Assembly (NCBI GenBank): GCA_949775045.1
Contig: OX459096.1
Coordinates: 32,163,223 to 32,227,222 of the forward strand
DNA from: Metridium senile
Taxonomy: Eukaryota > Cnidaria > Anthozoa > Actiniaria > Metridiidae
DNA: 64,000 nucleotides
Direction of reading: 5' to 3'
Made by a program: the position numbers and the translations under genes. The number at the start of each line of letters is the position of its first letter. Positions within the stretch are counted from its first letter, which is position 1. The notes beneath the pieces were generated by a model. That model made no database searches and was not told the origin of the DNA. It worked only from the letters and a program-made list of their open reading frames with translations. This document shows, piece by piece, positions 36,651 through 47,031 of this stretch.

Positions 36651-36796
36651 ACTTCTGGTCTTTCTCCTCGTCCTTTTTCAACCAACTTATAATCAATTGA
36701 TTGATTTGTTATGATGGAGTATTCACGTTAATTCTGCTTTAACAGTGAACACGAAATCAGATGGAATCGTTCACCGTGTTGCGTTGATTTCAGTTC

Positions 36797-37046
36797 TTAG
36801 CCCCTCCCAGAGGGGTGAATGTTCCCATGTTCCCTTGCCGATTTTTGGCATTTTCTCCCTTGTTCCCCACAAATACAATAACTGTTTCCCTTTCCTTTTA
36901 CCTTGTTCCCATGATACCCCAAAACTATTGTTTTATCATATTTTGTTCCTTCCCTTACTCCCTGAAAATAATTTGACAATATCCCTTGTTCCCTTAAAAT
37001 GCACTTGTTTCCTTGTTCCCTAAAACCCCTAGCCTGGGAGGGCTCA
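36797..37046. mobile_element. TIR element with GTTCCC-rich interior
   Basis: Ends agcccctcccag and ctgggagggct. The interior is a degenerate iteration of gttccctt words (gttcccatgttcccttgccg, ttgttcccttaaaa). Compare 39027-39236 and 43861-44276. Confidence 0.6.
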
Positions 37047-37207
37047 GTTCTGATGTAGTTCCATGCATTTCCATATAACTTTATCACGAATATAAGCTAA
37101 AATCGTGATTCATGCACTCTTCTTATAATCCACTCTTTTACTCCGACGAAGGGCGAAAGCTCGAAACGTCAGTCAAGTTAACATATTTACGATGTTACTA
37201 ATTTCAG

Positions 37208-37634
37208 TGTACACCTACTTACAGTAAGGTTGTCATACAAAAATATACATTTGTTATAAAGAAAATAGAACATCTGTGATTTAGTACGATAGGAATTGAT
37301 TAAAAGACAAAAGAAGATCACTCAAGGTGAACTCTCTCTTTTGTCTTTTAATTAATTCCTTTCGCAATAAATCACAAATGTTCTATTTTGTTTGTGACAA
37401 ATGTTCTATTTTGTATGACAACCTTAGGCCTCGTCTACACGAATCCGATCCGGCTGAAACCGCATAGAAATATTTGCGTCCACACGAATCCGCGTATCCG
37501 GAGGCTTCAAGTAAAAGTATGCGGTTTCGCACTGGATTCGTGTGGACGATAGGCCGATTCGCATCAAAAAGTATGCGGTTTCAAAAGTATCCGGATCCGT
37601 GTAGTCGGGGTCTTACTGCAAGTAGATGTATATA
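37208..37634. mobile_element. TATATACACCTA-family hairpin MITE (CTTGCAA type) carrying a nested insertion
   Basis: Left: tgtacacctacttacagtaa, then ggttgtcata. Right: cttactgcaagtagatgtat. Arms match 2652-2895 almost base for base. The right arm is interrupted by the element at 37427-37612. Confidence 0.85.
37427..37612. mobile_element. Harbinger-like MITE with TTA target duplication
   Basis: Bounded by TTA (37424-37426 and 37613-37615). Starts GGCCTCGTCTACACGAATCC and ends ggatccgtgtagtcggggtc. The uninterrupted site (acaaccttactgcaagtagg) is present in the sister MITE near 2870-2890. A partial copy lies at 22938-23038. Confidence 0.85.
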
Positions 37635-37997
37635 TCGTTTATATAAAACACAGACTCATGCAGTCTATACTAGTTTATTTGCTACTTTCCATTTATAATT
37701 CATATTAAGTTACTTCAGTCCTCAACTTCTTTGCTTTAATCATGTGTAGAATACGCGGTAAAATAATTCAAAACACGCTTGAAAAAAGGAAGGAAGGAAT
37801 CAAGGTAATAAAAGGGGAACGAAGCAAAACGAAGGACGAAAAATACCGAGAAAAAGTAGGAAGAAAGTTGTAGGGTCCGGCCAAACAAAACCTACATCTG
37901 ATGTAGAACTCTTTCGTTTCTTTTCTAATCGTTTTTAAATTAAGTTATACAAAAAATAAGCTACACCATATATGTAAGCTACATATACGCTACATAG

Positions 37998-38541
37998 TAT
38001 GCACCTATTTCAAATAAATTGTCGATTTGAGACCGATAGGAATGCTGGGAGATTATTAAGTTGAAAAAGCATTACAGTAAAACCCCGCATGTCTAGATTT
38101 TTCTAAGTCAGCCACATATAAATGGTGCTAAACTTGAAATCAGGCTATTTTATTTACATACAGGTCAATGCTTTTGCACATGACTCTTTTTTTACAAAAA
38201 AAAAAATTAAAATTTCAGCCTGACAGTTTCTTAAATTTTAGGTTCTTGCGGGGTTTTACTGTATTGTAGTCCCGGTTGAATATTAATCCTTACTTCCAAA
38301 GTACTGCATAATATTTGCAATTCAGCACCATTCAAGCGTGATTAAAAACACTAGAAGACATAAGAAAATATCAGTATAGATGATTTCTACACAAAGCCAC
38401 AAGAAAGAGTACAAAATATGGTCTTATAGACTACTCGAAATCTGCTTATGCGGATGGATTTAAGCTCATATATTTGAAATATAATATAAAGCTCCAACAA
38501 TTCCCATCGGTCTCAGATCAACCATTTTAAGATGATCAACG
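37998..38541. mobile_element. TATATACACCTA-family MITE (GTTGTCCATCTG type), degraded, with nested pogo-like insertion
   Basis: Left: gtatgcacctatttcaaata, then gagaccgataggaatgctgg. Right: caattcccatcggtctcaga, then tcaaccattttaagatgatc. Matches 12844-13112, split by the element at 38075-38261. Confidence 0.75.
38075..38261. mobile_element. Pogo/Tigger-like MITE (CAGTAAAACCCCGC ends)
   Basis: Starts CAGTAAAACCCCGCATGTCT and ends cttgcggggttttactg, with TTA at the left and TA at the right. A related end (cagtaaacacccgcaag) occurs near 31671. Confidence 0.8.
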
Positions 38542-38550
38542 TTCATTACT

Positions 38551-38707
38551 CAGGCTACCCCGCAGGGGAGCCCCAGTCTAGGTTTACCTTTTCTATCTAT
38601 GGGTCTATCGTTGTGTCGAGATTACACATGACGTAATGCCACAGGTAAACCACCTATCAATTACTACTCTACGACGTAGCCTGAGTAAACGCACTAAGTG
38701 CGTCTAG
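38551..38707. repeat. Dispersed repeat, inverted partner of 21421-21545
   Basis: Contains ccttttctatctatgggtct, atgacgtaatgcc and cgcactaagtgcgtcta, the complement of the intronic copy. Confidence 0.8.
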
Positions 38708-39026
38708 TTGAATTAGCAGTATGTATAATATTGTCGCATATATACCCGATTAAAAATGCACTTTATTCAGTTATAGAGGATACAACGACGAGTGAAGCAT
38801 AGATTTCCCAACTCGGTGCTCTCATTTTGATGATAGATATAATATAATGAAATTTGTAACACCGCAAAAAATGTTAACTTAACTTTACTGACGTTTCGAG
38901 TTTTAGTACAAAGTTAAGTTAATATTTTTTACGGTGTTATAAATTTCATTCTATTACCTATCGTTTATATCAAATACCGACGCAGCCTATACTAGTTTAC
39001 TCGCTAGTTTCCCTTCTTGTTTTTAA

Positions 39027-39236
39027 GAGGGACCCATTTCCTGGTTTATATTTGGACCAAATCCCAGTCAAAAATCACATACTCCCATTGGTTTTGCTCA
39101 GGTTTTCAATCCGTGGCCATTCCAATTTTCTATTGTTCTTTTATTTGTAATTCCCAGTGCATCCAATCCCATTTTCCCAGTCAAAAATAAGGCCAATCCC
39201 AGCTCCCATTTTACCCCTTCAGGACCCTCTTTTAAG
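39027..39236. mobile_element. TIR element with CCCA-rich interior
   Basis: Ends ttaagagggaccc and ggaccctcttttaa. The interior repeats atcccagtcaaaaat and tcccattt words. Confidence 0.6.
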
Positions 39237-41455
39237 ACCCGGCACCAAATTAAATGTCTAAATTGTAATGGTACCAGAGATTATTTCTAACTGCTTTGTC
39301 GTTTGTAAATCTCACGGTTTCAAGCAACAGGCAGAAATAGAAAAACTCAATCAAGAACATGAATCCCTATGGTTTCGAAAAGAAGTTCCCGAGTAAAATA
39401 AATAGTTATAACCATGCACATGTATATGCTATCAACACCAACCAATAAAAGTCTCATGCAATATATAAGAACGTGTTATCATGCAATGTTGATTAATAAT
39501 GTACTGATAAATGATGGGAATATTTCAGCAAGCTTTTTTACAAAAAACAACTGCAAAGAACATCGCCCTGTCAAATCTTTCAGGGGATAAATTCAACAAG
39601 GCTGTAACAGTTATATTATAATTGATGCGTGACTTTTAGGGATCGTTTTCAAAATCGACTGCAGATCACCCTTACCACATCAATGGACTAAAACGTTGAC
39701 GCTACACTGAGTTGAGAAATTTCTTCTGAATGAAAGAAAAACGTTTCACCATCTTAATTTATTGATCCTCAACAATATTCCTGGCATATATTTCTAAATT
39801 GTTTAAAAGTTAACAAGGAAGCAGCATATAATTTTAAGTTTTTAATCAATTCTTAAAAGTCTTAAAATACTTGTTTTTTTCAGTTTACTTCGAATGTTTT
39901 ACTGAATACTTTTAGTTGTTTGTACTCCAGTTGTTCTTAAAATAATTCACCCCTTCGGTCTTCGTGTTTTTTCAGTCCTGAATGTTAATTTTTTAATTCG
40001 AAAGAAACCTTACATGTACAGATGTAAAACGAGGCTCGCACAAAAACTAATAACAGTACAGCATTTTGTCTTCGTTTTATCACCTGTACTTCTCATTCAA
40101 TACAAAGATATCACCTTTTAATTAATGAACCTTTAATTGGCCGATAGTAAACCACAACTCAAACCACAGCATATTATTTCTTTTTTTTAGTATTAAAGCT
40201 CTTTGGTAACTAAGGAAACGCACTACTCATTCAGTTTGCAAAGTTTCAGTTGAAAGAGCGAATCTCTTCTCTAGTTAGTTTGTTGCAGGACATTTTCAGC
40301 ATTCTCCGTGTTTCTGATACTGAACAGAGGCTTCATTCCTGAGAACTAGTAATATAGCTTGAAAGAGGTAGGAGTTATGAATGCTAAACAGTCTCATTCA
40401 CTAGATCTAAACACATTTAATTGTTTATTCATCACATCCATAACTGTGTACTTAATATATTTTACAATTCTTTTTCCATGTTTTCGTGGAGTTAGGAATT
40501 GCATTTCGTGTGTTCAAATGAATGAAATCAAGTCTTAAAAAATCTGCATAGATCACGAACTCTCAATTCATAATTTGATACTTTTTTTGATCATCGGGTT
40601 TTTTTTATCGAAATTAAAAAGCTTGACAGCGTTTGATTGTAGAGAATTTGAATTTTCAAAGTTTGAAATACTGAGATTTCCATTGTAGAACAATTTTATT
40701 TTAATTTTTGTTGAAATGAATATGAGCCTCCCAGACCGTGGGTGACTCGGCGAAATTAAAGACTCGCGAAAATTAATACGAATTAATGAGGTATCATTCA
40801 AAATCCTTTCAATATAGTAGTTCAGGTTATTGCACATAATCAGATGGTAAGTTCTTTTAACCTCATCCCAGTTATTGTAGTAAAGAAATGGCCGATAAAC
40901 GCTAAATCATTAAATTTTTGAGGATATATTGTAATTGTGTAATTGTTCTTATTCAGTGACTATTAGTAACTATATATCAAAGACAACTAAATTTGTAATG
41001 AGGTATTGCTTCCTTTTGTATTTGATGTTTCTGGTTGAGTGATAATAACTAAATATATATATATATATATAGTCACTGAATAGAAACTATTAGTTAGTAT
41101 AACTAATTTCTATTTCGTGGTTTTTGTGTTTTCGCTCTAATCTCACTTTGTCTTTTCCATTCCTAACGTCTTACCCAAACCCTTGTAACCTTTAGATATT
41201 TTCAGACACAAGACGCTAATCATAACCCCTTATCCTTGGAGCGTAAGCGTGCTATAGCGGGTCAGGGTAAGGGTTACCACGCCCAGTAGGACAAGACTCG
41301 CGTACTTTTAAGACAGCATGTTATCGTGTATGAGCCCGGCACTACCCTAACTCTCCCTTTCTTCAGAGATACAATAAATCGAAAACGTCAATCAAATTAT
41401 GTGTTTTAAACCGTTTTAAACATTTTATTCCATGATCAATATAGAACCCGTTACC
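39237..41455. other. Intergenic, nothing recognised
   Basis: AT-rich sequence without a supported exon, RNA gene or clear repeat on either strand; the short open frame at 40568-40837 (minus) has no recognisable pattern. The roadblock promoter presumably lies in the last few hundred bases. Confidence 0.5.
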
Positions 41456-41773
41456 ATGGCATCTACAGTAGAGGAAACGCTTAAACGTATCGAGGCCAGC
41501 CCTAGTGTTATTGGTATAATCGTGGTTGATGACCATGGTAAAATCATGCGCACGACAATGGACCGTCAAACTGCACTTCAGTACGCCAAAGACTTCTGTC
41601 ACCTGTCCGAGTTTGCTTATCACGTGGTACGTGACCTTGACCCTCAGAATCGCCTTCAAGTTCTAAGAGTTAAAACGCATGATCACGAAGTATTGGTCGC
41701 TCCGGACAAAGGCTATACGTTGTTGGTTGTACAAGCTAACACATCAACACACGATTCACCGGGTTACGCTTAG
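41456..41773 (+). CDS. DYNLRB: Dynein light chain roadblock-type
   Basis: Intronless CDS of 105 residues. The start chosen is the ATG in ACCATGG (a strong initiation context), eight codons into a longer open frame. The protein reads ASTVEETLKRIEASPSVIGI, VVDDHGKIMRTTMD, YAKDFCHLSEFAYHVVRDLD and LRVKTHDHEVLVAPDKGYTL, which is the roadblock/LC7 fold through to the end. It links cytoplasmic dynein intermediate chains to cargo. The family is usually about 96 residues; the excess is a polar C-terminal tail after the conserved VVQ. AATAAA occurs at 42083. It could be a retrocopy, because many animal paralogues contain introns. Confidence 0.95.
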   Translation: MASTVEETLKRIEASPSVIGIIVVDDHGKIMRTTMDRQTALQYAKDFCHLSEFAYHVVRDLDPQNRLQVLRVKTHDHEVLVAPDKGYTLLVVQANTSTHDSPGYA

Positions 41774-42362
41774 CCTGATTTTCAGAGCGGGCCTGGGTCC
41801 TACGCTATTACTTTCTCCCCAAGTGATCAGGCTAGGTTACGCTAGCTGTTCAATTAGTGCTTATCCGGATTAATTGTTATCCGTTCAGTGTTCATGAGTT
41901 AGTGCTAACCGGACTTTGAACAAACAACCCAACTAGCTAGAAAGAATGTATATATTCTGAATTAAACGGAGTATGTAATATAAAAGATAGACTGTTATTG
42001 GGATTATTTTAATTGCTTTCCTTACTAACTCTTAATAAGGAGCTTCTTAGAAACTGGAACTAAACTATAAACAATGAAAAACAATAAAATAAATGATGCA
42101 ATTCCTCCAAAACATTCAATAAACATGATAAAGCAGGATCATCGAATCGGCTTACGTAAAGAAGGTTTCGGCTCAATAGCCGAAGTTCTTTTATAGCGCA
42201 CTATACATATGTCTCAGTGTGCTTATGTTAACATGATAGTCATAAAATCAATGTGCGTAAATATACAATGAAAATTTAAAATACTTCAGAGTCACTAAGA
42301 AATAAATGCATGTGTTTTCAATAAAGTTTTAAAACGATCAAGTGATGGGGCACTTTTTATAG

Positions 42363-42690
42363 ATTCAGGTAAATTGATGAATAATTTGATGAATTCATGA
42401 ATGAATTTATGAAGGAAGGATTAATGCATTAAGGATTAATGAATGAATAAATAAATGAACAAAAGATGAATGAATGAATACATGGATGGGTAAATGATTG
42501 TATGGATTGATGAATAAATCGATGGAGTGGTGGATGAATGAATGAAGGAAGGAAGGATGAATGAATGAAGGATTAATTAATGAACAAATAAATGAATTAA
42601 GGCTGAATGAATAGATGAATGGGTAAATGATTGTATGGATTGATTGATTAATAAATTGATGGAGTGGTGGATTAATGAATAGATGGATTG
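42363..42690. repeat. (GAAT)n-like degenerate tract
   Basis: Iterated gaatgaatgaatg, ggatggattgatgaat words downstream of the roadblock gene. Confidence 0.85.
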
Positions 42691-42780
42691 ATTGAGTTCA
42701 AGTAACTGGTAGCGGAAGGAAGTCACGACGGAATTCAATATAAATTGAATGGGAGGATATAGACTGATCAGATACATATA

Positions 42781-43393
42781 TCAATACTTACAAAGATTGC
42801 AGGATTTACGACACGTCTTGGCATATTCACCAATTTTACACCCGTTTGTCATCACCGTCTCTTGACATATATCTTTAGTTTCTTCATCTTTACAATCTTC
42901 ATCTGAATAAAAAAACATTTTCCTTTTCTAATGCAATTGCTTAAATTTCTCAAGTAATTATTGTAAATCTAAGCAAGCAGGCAAGCAGGCAAGCAGGCAA
43001 GCAGGCAAGCAGGCAAGCAGGCAAGCAGGCAAGCAGGCAAGCAGGCAAGCAGGCAAGCAGGCAAGCAGGCAAGCAATTCAAGTGATTCAATATATTCATG
43101 ACAAAATTAAAATATTTCACACATGCAATTCCACTCTGTGTTGACGGACAACATTTTACTGAGAATTTGATGCTCCTCCTCTGTGTACGTACCGGACACA
43201 ATCTATGTAATTCAATAGAACAACAAATTTAAAAGACTACTACAAGTATAGTAATAGAACGAAGCTAACAAAGAATTAAATTGGTTTCCAGGAGCCGCTT
43301 TAGAAATAGTTACATGGCGCTACCTCTGGTGGGTTTTGCTATAGCACTCAGCAAGACTACAGCTCCCAAACATACAACAAGAAGGCTTTTCAT
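42781..43393 (-). CDS. Small secreted ShKT-domain peptide (two exons)
   Basis: Exon 1 runs from the ATG at 43393 to 43324 and encodes a signal peptide of about 19 residues (hydrophobic core LLVVCLGAVVLLSA) plus a few residues; donor AGAG|GTAGCG. Exon 2 runs from 42902 (acceptor ttattcag) to a TGA at 42783-42781. Phases match (1 to 1). Exon 2 encodes one full ShKT domain with six cysteines, including the terminal C-x3-C-x2-C and an acidic residue two after the first Cys. The protein is about 63 residues. ShKT peptides are secreted potassium-channel blockers or protease-associated modules; the role here is unknown. A GTAAGT overlaps the last Cys codon, so a further exon is possible. No break is visible. 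Confidence 0.7.
42972..43076. repeat. (GCAAGCAG)n octanucleotide array
   Basis: About 13 units of gcaggcaa, within the intron of the ShKT gene. Confidence 0.95.
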
Positions 43394-43860
43394 GGTTTTA
43401 CCGCTTCAATCTGCTAAGACAAACAAAATTAAAACAATAGTTGGATATAATGAAGAGATTAGTTTATCCACTCGCTATATAAAATTCCTGGTATGAAATG
43501 GCTAACTCTTTTGATTGAGAGTCCCCAGAGAAAAGAAAACAATAAGAGTTAGCCCTACACCTAGGGTAACCCTATCTCATGAAAACGGCCCCTAAACGAC
43601 TTTTACCCCGCAGTTTTTAGGTTAAATTGAATAATTAGATGAGTGATTTGATATGGTTTGAGCAATTATACCTACACAATCGTTATTGTAGTAATTAAGC
43701 AACTGTGGGTACATCAATTTACTCAGTTACTTTTAGTAATTAACTCAACTGTGGATATGCATATAGATTTTCTCAGTTGCTCAGTTGAGTTACAGCTAGT
43801 TACTACATACTCAGTGTTTTTTTTGTAGTGAGTTATTGTTGATGCATCGAACTTACTCAT

Positions 43861-44276
43861 GGAGGGCCCACAATAGGGTTCTCGTATCCCGGAATCCCGC
43901 TCATTTTTGCGTGAAATCCCGCCATCCCGGCATTTTTTATGGCACAATCCCGATCCCGATAAATCCTTGCTAGGATTTACTATTCCTTACTCATAACGAT
44001 GTTTATATTAGATAGAAATCAATACAACGGGCAAATAAAAGTCAAACACGTGTTTCTAGATACGTTAGACATGTTCTGGATTCAAAACGAACTTAGTAAT
44101 CCAAAATCCGGCTGCCAATGCTATTAATTTCCCGAATCCCGACACCTAAAAAAGGTGAAATACCGATCCCGCTCGATATAAGGTCCCGCATCCCGCTCTG
44201 ATTTTTGTTAAAATCCCGTATCCCGCCCTTAAAAAAGGCTTATCCCGCATCCCGCCAAACCTATTGTGGACCCTCC
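43861..44276. mobile_element. TIR element with ATCCCG-rich interior
   Basis: Ends ggagggcccacaatagg and cctattgtggaccctcc. The interior near both ends iterates atcccg / atcccgc words, with unique sequence between. Third member of the word-iteration group. Confidence 0.75.
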
Positions 44277-44439
44277 TCATGCAAAATAAATCATTGCTTT
44301 CAGTTAGTCATTCCCGAAGCTCCCTAGCCAGTGGCTAACTTAAATATTTTAGTGTTTTTAAGTGGCTTATGTTTTTGAATACTTTTCACTACCCCTACAT
44401 TAAATATTTTAGCAATCATCGCTGTACTTCTCACATGTT

Positions 44440-44600
44440 GATTTTTGTGGAGGGATGAAACTCTTGTGGCATGAGAGAGAACACTAGCTGAACACATCAA
44501 ACAAACTCGATCTGTTCACTTGTCGCCCGAGCAGGGAATCGAACCAAGGTCACAGTGGTGAATGGCCAGCGCTCTCACCGCTACGCACCACCCAGTTATT
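44440..44600 (-). mobile_element. tRNA-derived SINE-like repeat
   Basis: On the minus strand, box A-like GTAGCGGTGAGAGCGC and box B GGTTCGATTCC are correctly spaced, but no clean cloverleaf with a usable anticodon stem forms. The following segment (agtgaacagatcgag, then tctcatgccacaag) looks like a SINE body. Confidence 0.6.
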
Positions 44601-44919
44601 TTTGTAGTGAGCTGAACTGTAGATGCATCGATTTACTCAGTTATTTGAGTAACCATTCCTCATTGACAGTCGTTTTTGCATTGAATAACTGTGCATGTGG
44701 ATTCTTTGATTCGCCTAGCTATTTGAGTTACTAAAATACGCAACGGTATTACATTACTATCTTTCGGCTAGTGAGTAACTGTGAATGCATCGGATCAGTA
44801 TTCAATTGGTTGCATCGATTTGCACAGTTCAGTATTAAGCAAACATGTTACGGTTATATAAAATAGAATAACCTACCTACTATATGATGACCTCGATACC
44901 TCTGAAGATGGGAAGTGCA

Positions 44920-45472
44920 ACTAATCAGTCCAATTTCTAACTCGGCTGCGTTTTGAGATATTTAAGTATTATCTTATTTCCCTCTGGACATTGCTATAAT
45001 CTAGATTGAATAGTTAACAAAGACATGTGCATTAATATAAACCTTTCTTAACTGATCATTAGACCTTAACTAATCTATACTAATAAAGATTCTACCTGGA
45101 ATTGAATGAAGTATCTGGTATCCTCGTCGGGAAGTTGCACAAAAAATCCCTAAACGGAGTACCGGGAGTGTGGGAGCGTTGCACACAAAACGTAAAAAGC
45201 GCGAAAAGCGATGGGATTTCTGATGGGCAGCCAATCAGTCCAACTTCTAATTAAAAAATAACCCCGATGCATTTTGAGGTATCAAAGGATTAATAATGGC
45301 TTTTATTTTGACACGATAAGATTACAGCGTTGCTGATGTAGTCGTGGATTATCTTATTTCCCTCTGGACATTGCTATAATCTATAGATTGAATAATTAAA
45401 ATAGACATGTGCATTAATATAAACCTTTCTTAACTGATCATTAGACACTAACTGATCTATACTAATTTAATT
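44920..45472. repeat. Pair of diverged direct repeats of about 115-170 bp
   Basis: The segment 44972-45087 (ttatttccctctggacattg, then tgcattaatataaaccttt) recurs at 45352-45470 in the same orientation. A preceding piece (aatcagtccaatttctaa) recurs at 45233. Confidence 0.8.
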
Positions 45473-45635
45473 TTTGGTTTATCCCGGGCGCTTGTCGTTC
45501 ATTAGGACCGCTGACACCGTATCCCGGAAGGGGTTCGTCAAGCGCCAGGCATAAATTGACGGCGGACCTCGGAAGCCATTTTGCAGGTTAGCAAAAGTGA
45601 ACATTTTAGGTCTTAACAAACCTTGAGTTTTCATG

Positions 45636-45950
45636 TATATACACCTAATTTAAGAAAGGTTGACGGGGCGAACGGTGATTGGCGATTGGCGATTGCACGA
45701 CCGAAAGGAACTATGGGTAATACGGATTCCTTCTTATTCGTTTCAAAATTACCCAAACAATACCTTCACCGTTCAGCGAAACCTACGAGTCACCCATCTA
45801 AGGTTATCGCTGAACGGTGTTTGGGTAATTTAGAATGGAATAAGAACAAATTGGTATTACCCATGCACAGTCCCTTTCGGTCGTGCAATCGCCAATCACT
45901 AATTGCCAGTCTCCGTTCTTCCCGTCAACCATTTTTGAATTAGATGTATA
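45636..45950. mobile_element. TATATACACCTA-family hairpin MITE (GGTTGACGGGGCG type)
   Basis: Left: tatatacacctaatttaaga, then aaggttgacgggg. Right: cccgtcaaccatttttgaat, then tagatgtata. Arms include gattgcacgaccgaaagg and its complement. Abuts the next MITE. Confidence 0.85.
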
Positions 45951-46212
45951 CACCTATTTCAATCAACGTTGTCCATCTGGGATAGTTGATCTGAGACCGA
46001 CAGGAATTGTGGGAGTACATCAAATACCAAATACATTGTTTTAATCACACTTGAATGGTGCTGAATTATGGATAACAGTATTTCAGAAGTAAACATTAAT
46101 ATTCGAGCGTGATTATAATAGTGTATTTGCAGTTTAACGAGCTCCCACAATTCCTATCGGTCTCAGATCGACCATTCCAGATAGACAACGTTAATTGAAA
46201 TAGGTGTATACA
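45946..46212. mobile_element. TATATACACCTA-family hairpin MITE (GTTGTCCATCTG type), copy 2
   Basis: Left tatacacctatttcaatcaa, then cgttgtccatctgg; right cagatagacaacgttaattg, then aaataggtgtata. Closely similar to 12844-13112 over its length. Confidence 0.9.
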
Positions 46213-46319
46213 CTGAAGAAAAAAGAAATATGAAAAGGAAGAAAAAAAAATCAGCACCGTTTTGGACGTTTTATAATATTTCGTTAGACTGCAAAAAAAA
46301 GTACCTACTTTTACGCGAG

Positions 46320-46905
46320 AACTCCGATGGAAACGAGTAGAAGTTTGTTCGAGTGAAATTCTGGTACTTTTCGCGTCTCTCCCCTCTCCTCTCGTCACAC
46401 TCGTCCGTTAACTGGCCTAGCTCCCCTCGATCTCGAGCTCATTCTGTCGCGGCCACAATTTCACTCGATCGAACTTCAACTCGTTTCGATTCCTCAAAGG
46501 CATCCCAACTAGTCCATCGGATGACTTTTTTTTAATAAGAATGAAATTATTTTTTTTCCGTGCATCTGATGTTTTACCGGTTCTTTGAGCGCGTGGTTGG
46601 GATTCCTGTGTGGATTGGTTTGGCGTGCGGAATCGTACATGACTTTCGCACGCATGATCAAAATCGTTGTATCCATGGCTTGTGTCAAAATTCTACCCTC
46701 ATCAACAATCGCTGACTTCGAGTTACAGTGCGCGAAAATTAATTTGTCACGTGACCGAGTTTCACACCTTGTCAAAGTTCTACCCTCGTCGACACCGCGC
46801 GGCTTTTCGAGAAAATCGCGTGCGAAAAGCCACAGGAATCCCCATCTGTGCGCATTCAAACATATACACGACAGGAACTCCACTCGAGTGCTCAAAGAAT
46901 GACTA
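46320..46905. repeat. Two consecutive foldback repeats
   Basis: First, 46320-46495: gaaacgagtagaagtttgtt with its diverged complement aacttcaactcgtttc. Second, about 46550-46905: gggattcctgtgtggatt and gcgtgcggaa against gcgtgcgaaaag and ccacaggaatcccc. Open frames across them are fortuitous. Confidence 0.55.
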
Positions 46906-47031
46906 AAAACAACTTTTTTCCGAACTTTTTTTGAAAAATGATATTATTCGCTTTTAAAAATTATCATATCCAGACTAGTTGGACTGCCTGTGGTTTCCTC
47001 GTAAGTGCAGTTTAATATTTCGTGAGCAGAG

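Noticed and set aside
40568..40837. Minus-strand open frame of 89 codons
   Set aside because: Low-complexity AT-rich translation without a recognisable domain or promoter.
42950..43201. An extra coding exon between the two ShKT exons on the minus strand
   Set aside because: An acceptor-like tatgtag and a Cys-containing frame exist, but no donor in the needed phase precedes the stop, and the ShKT domain is complete without it.
44920..45472. LTR pair of a retrotransposon
   Set aside because: The inner distance is only about 260-380 bp, and no TG...CA ends, primer-binding site or polypurine tract is visible.
46509..46902. Open frames of 105-128 codons on both strands
   Set aside because: Mirror images over a foldback repeat; translations share no known motif.
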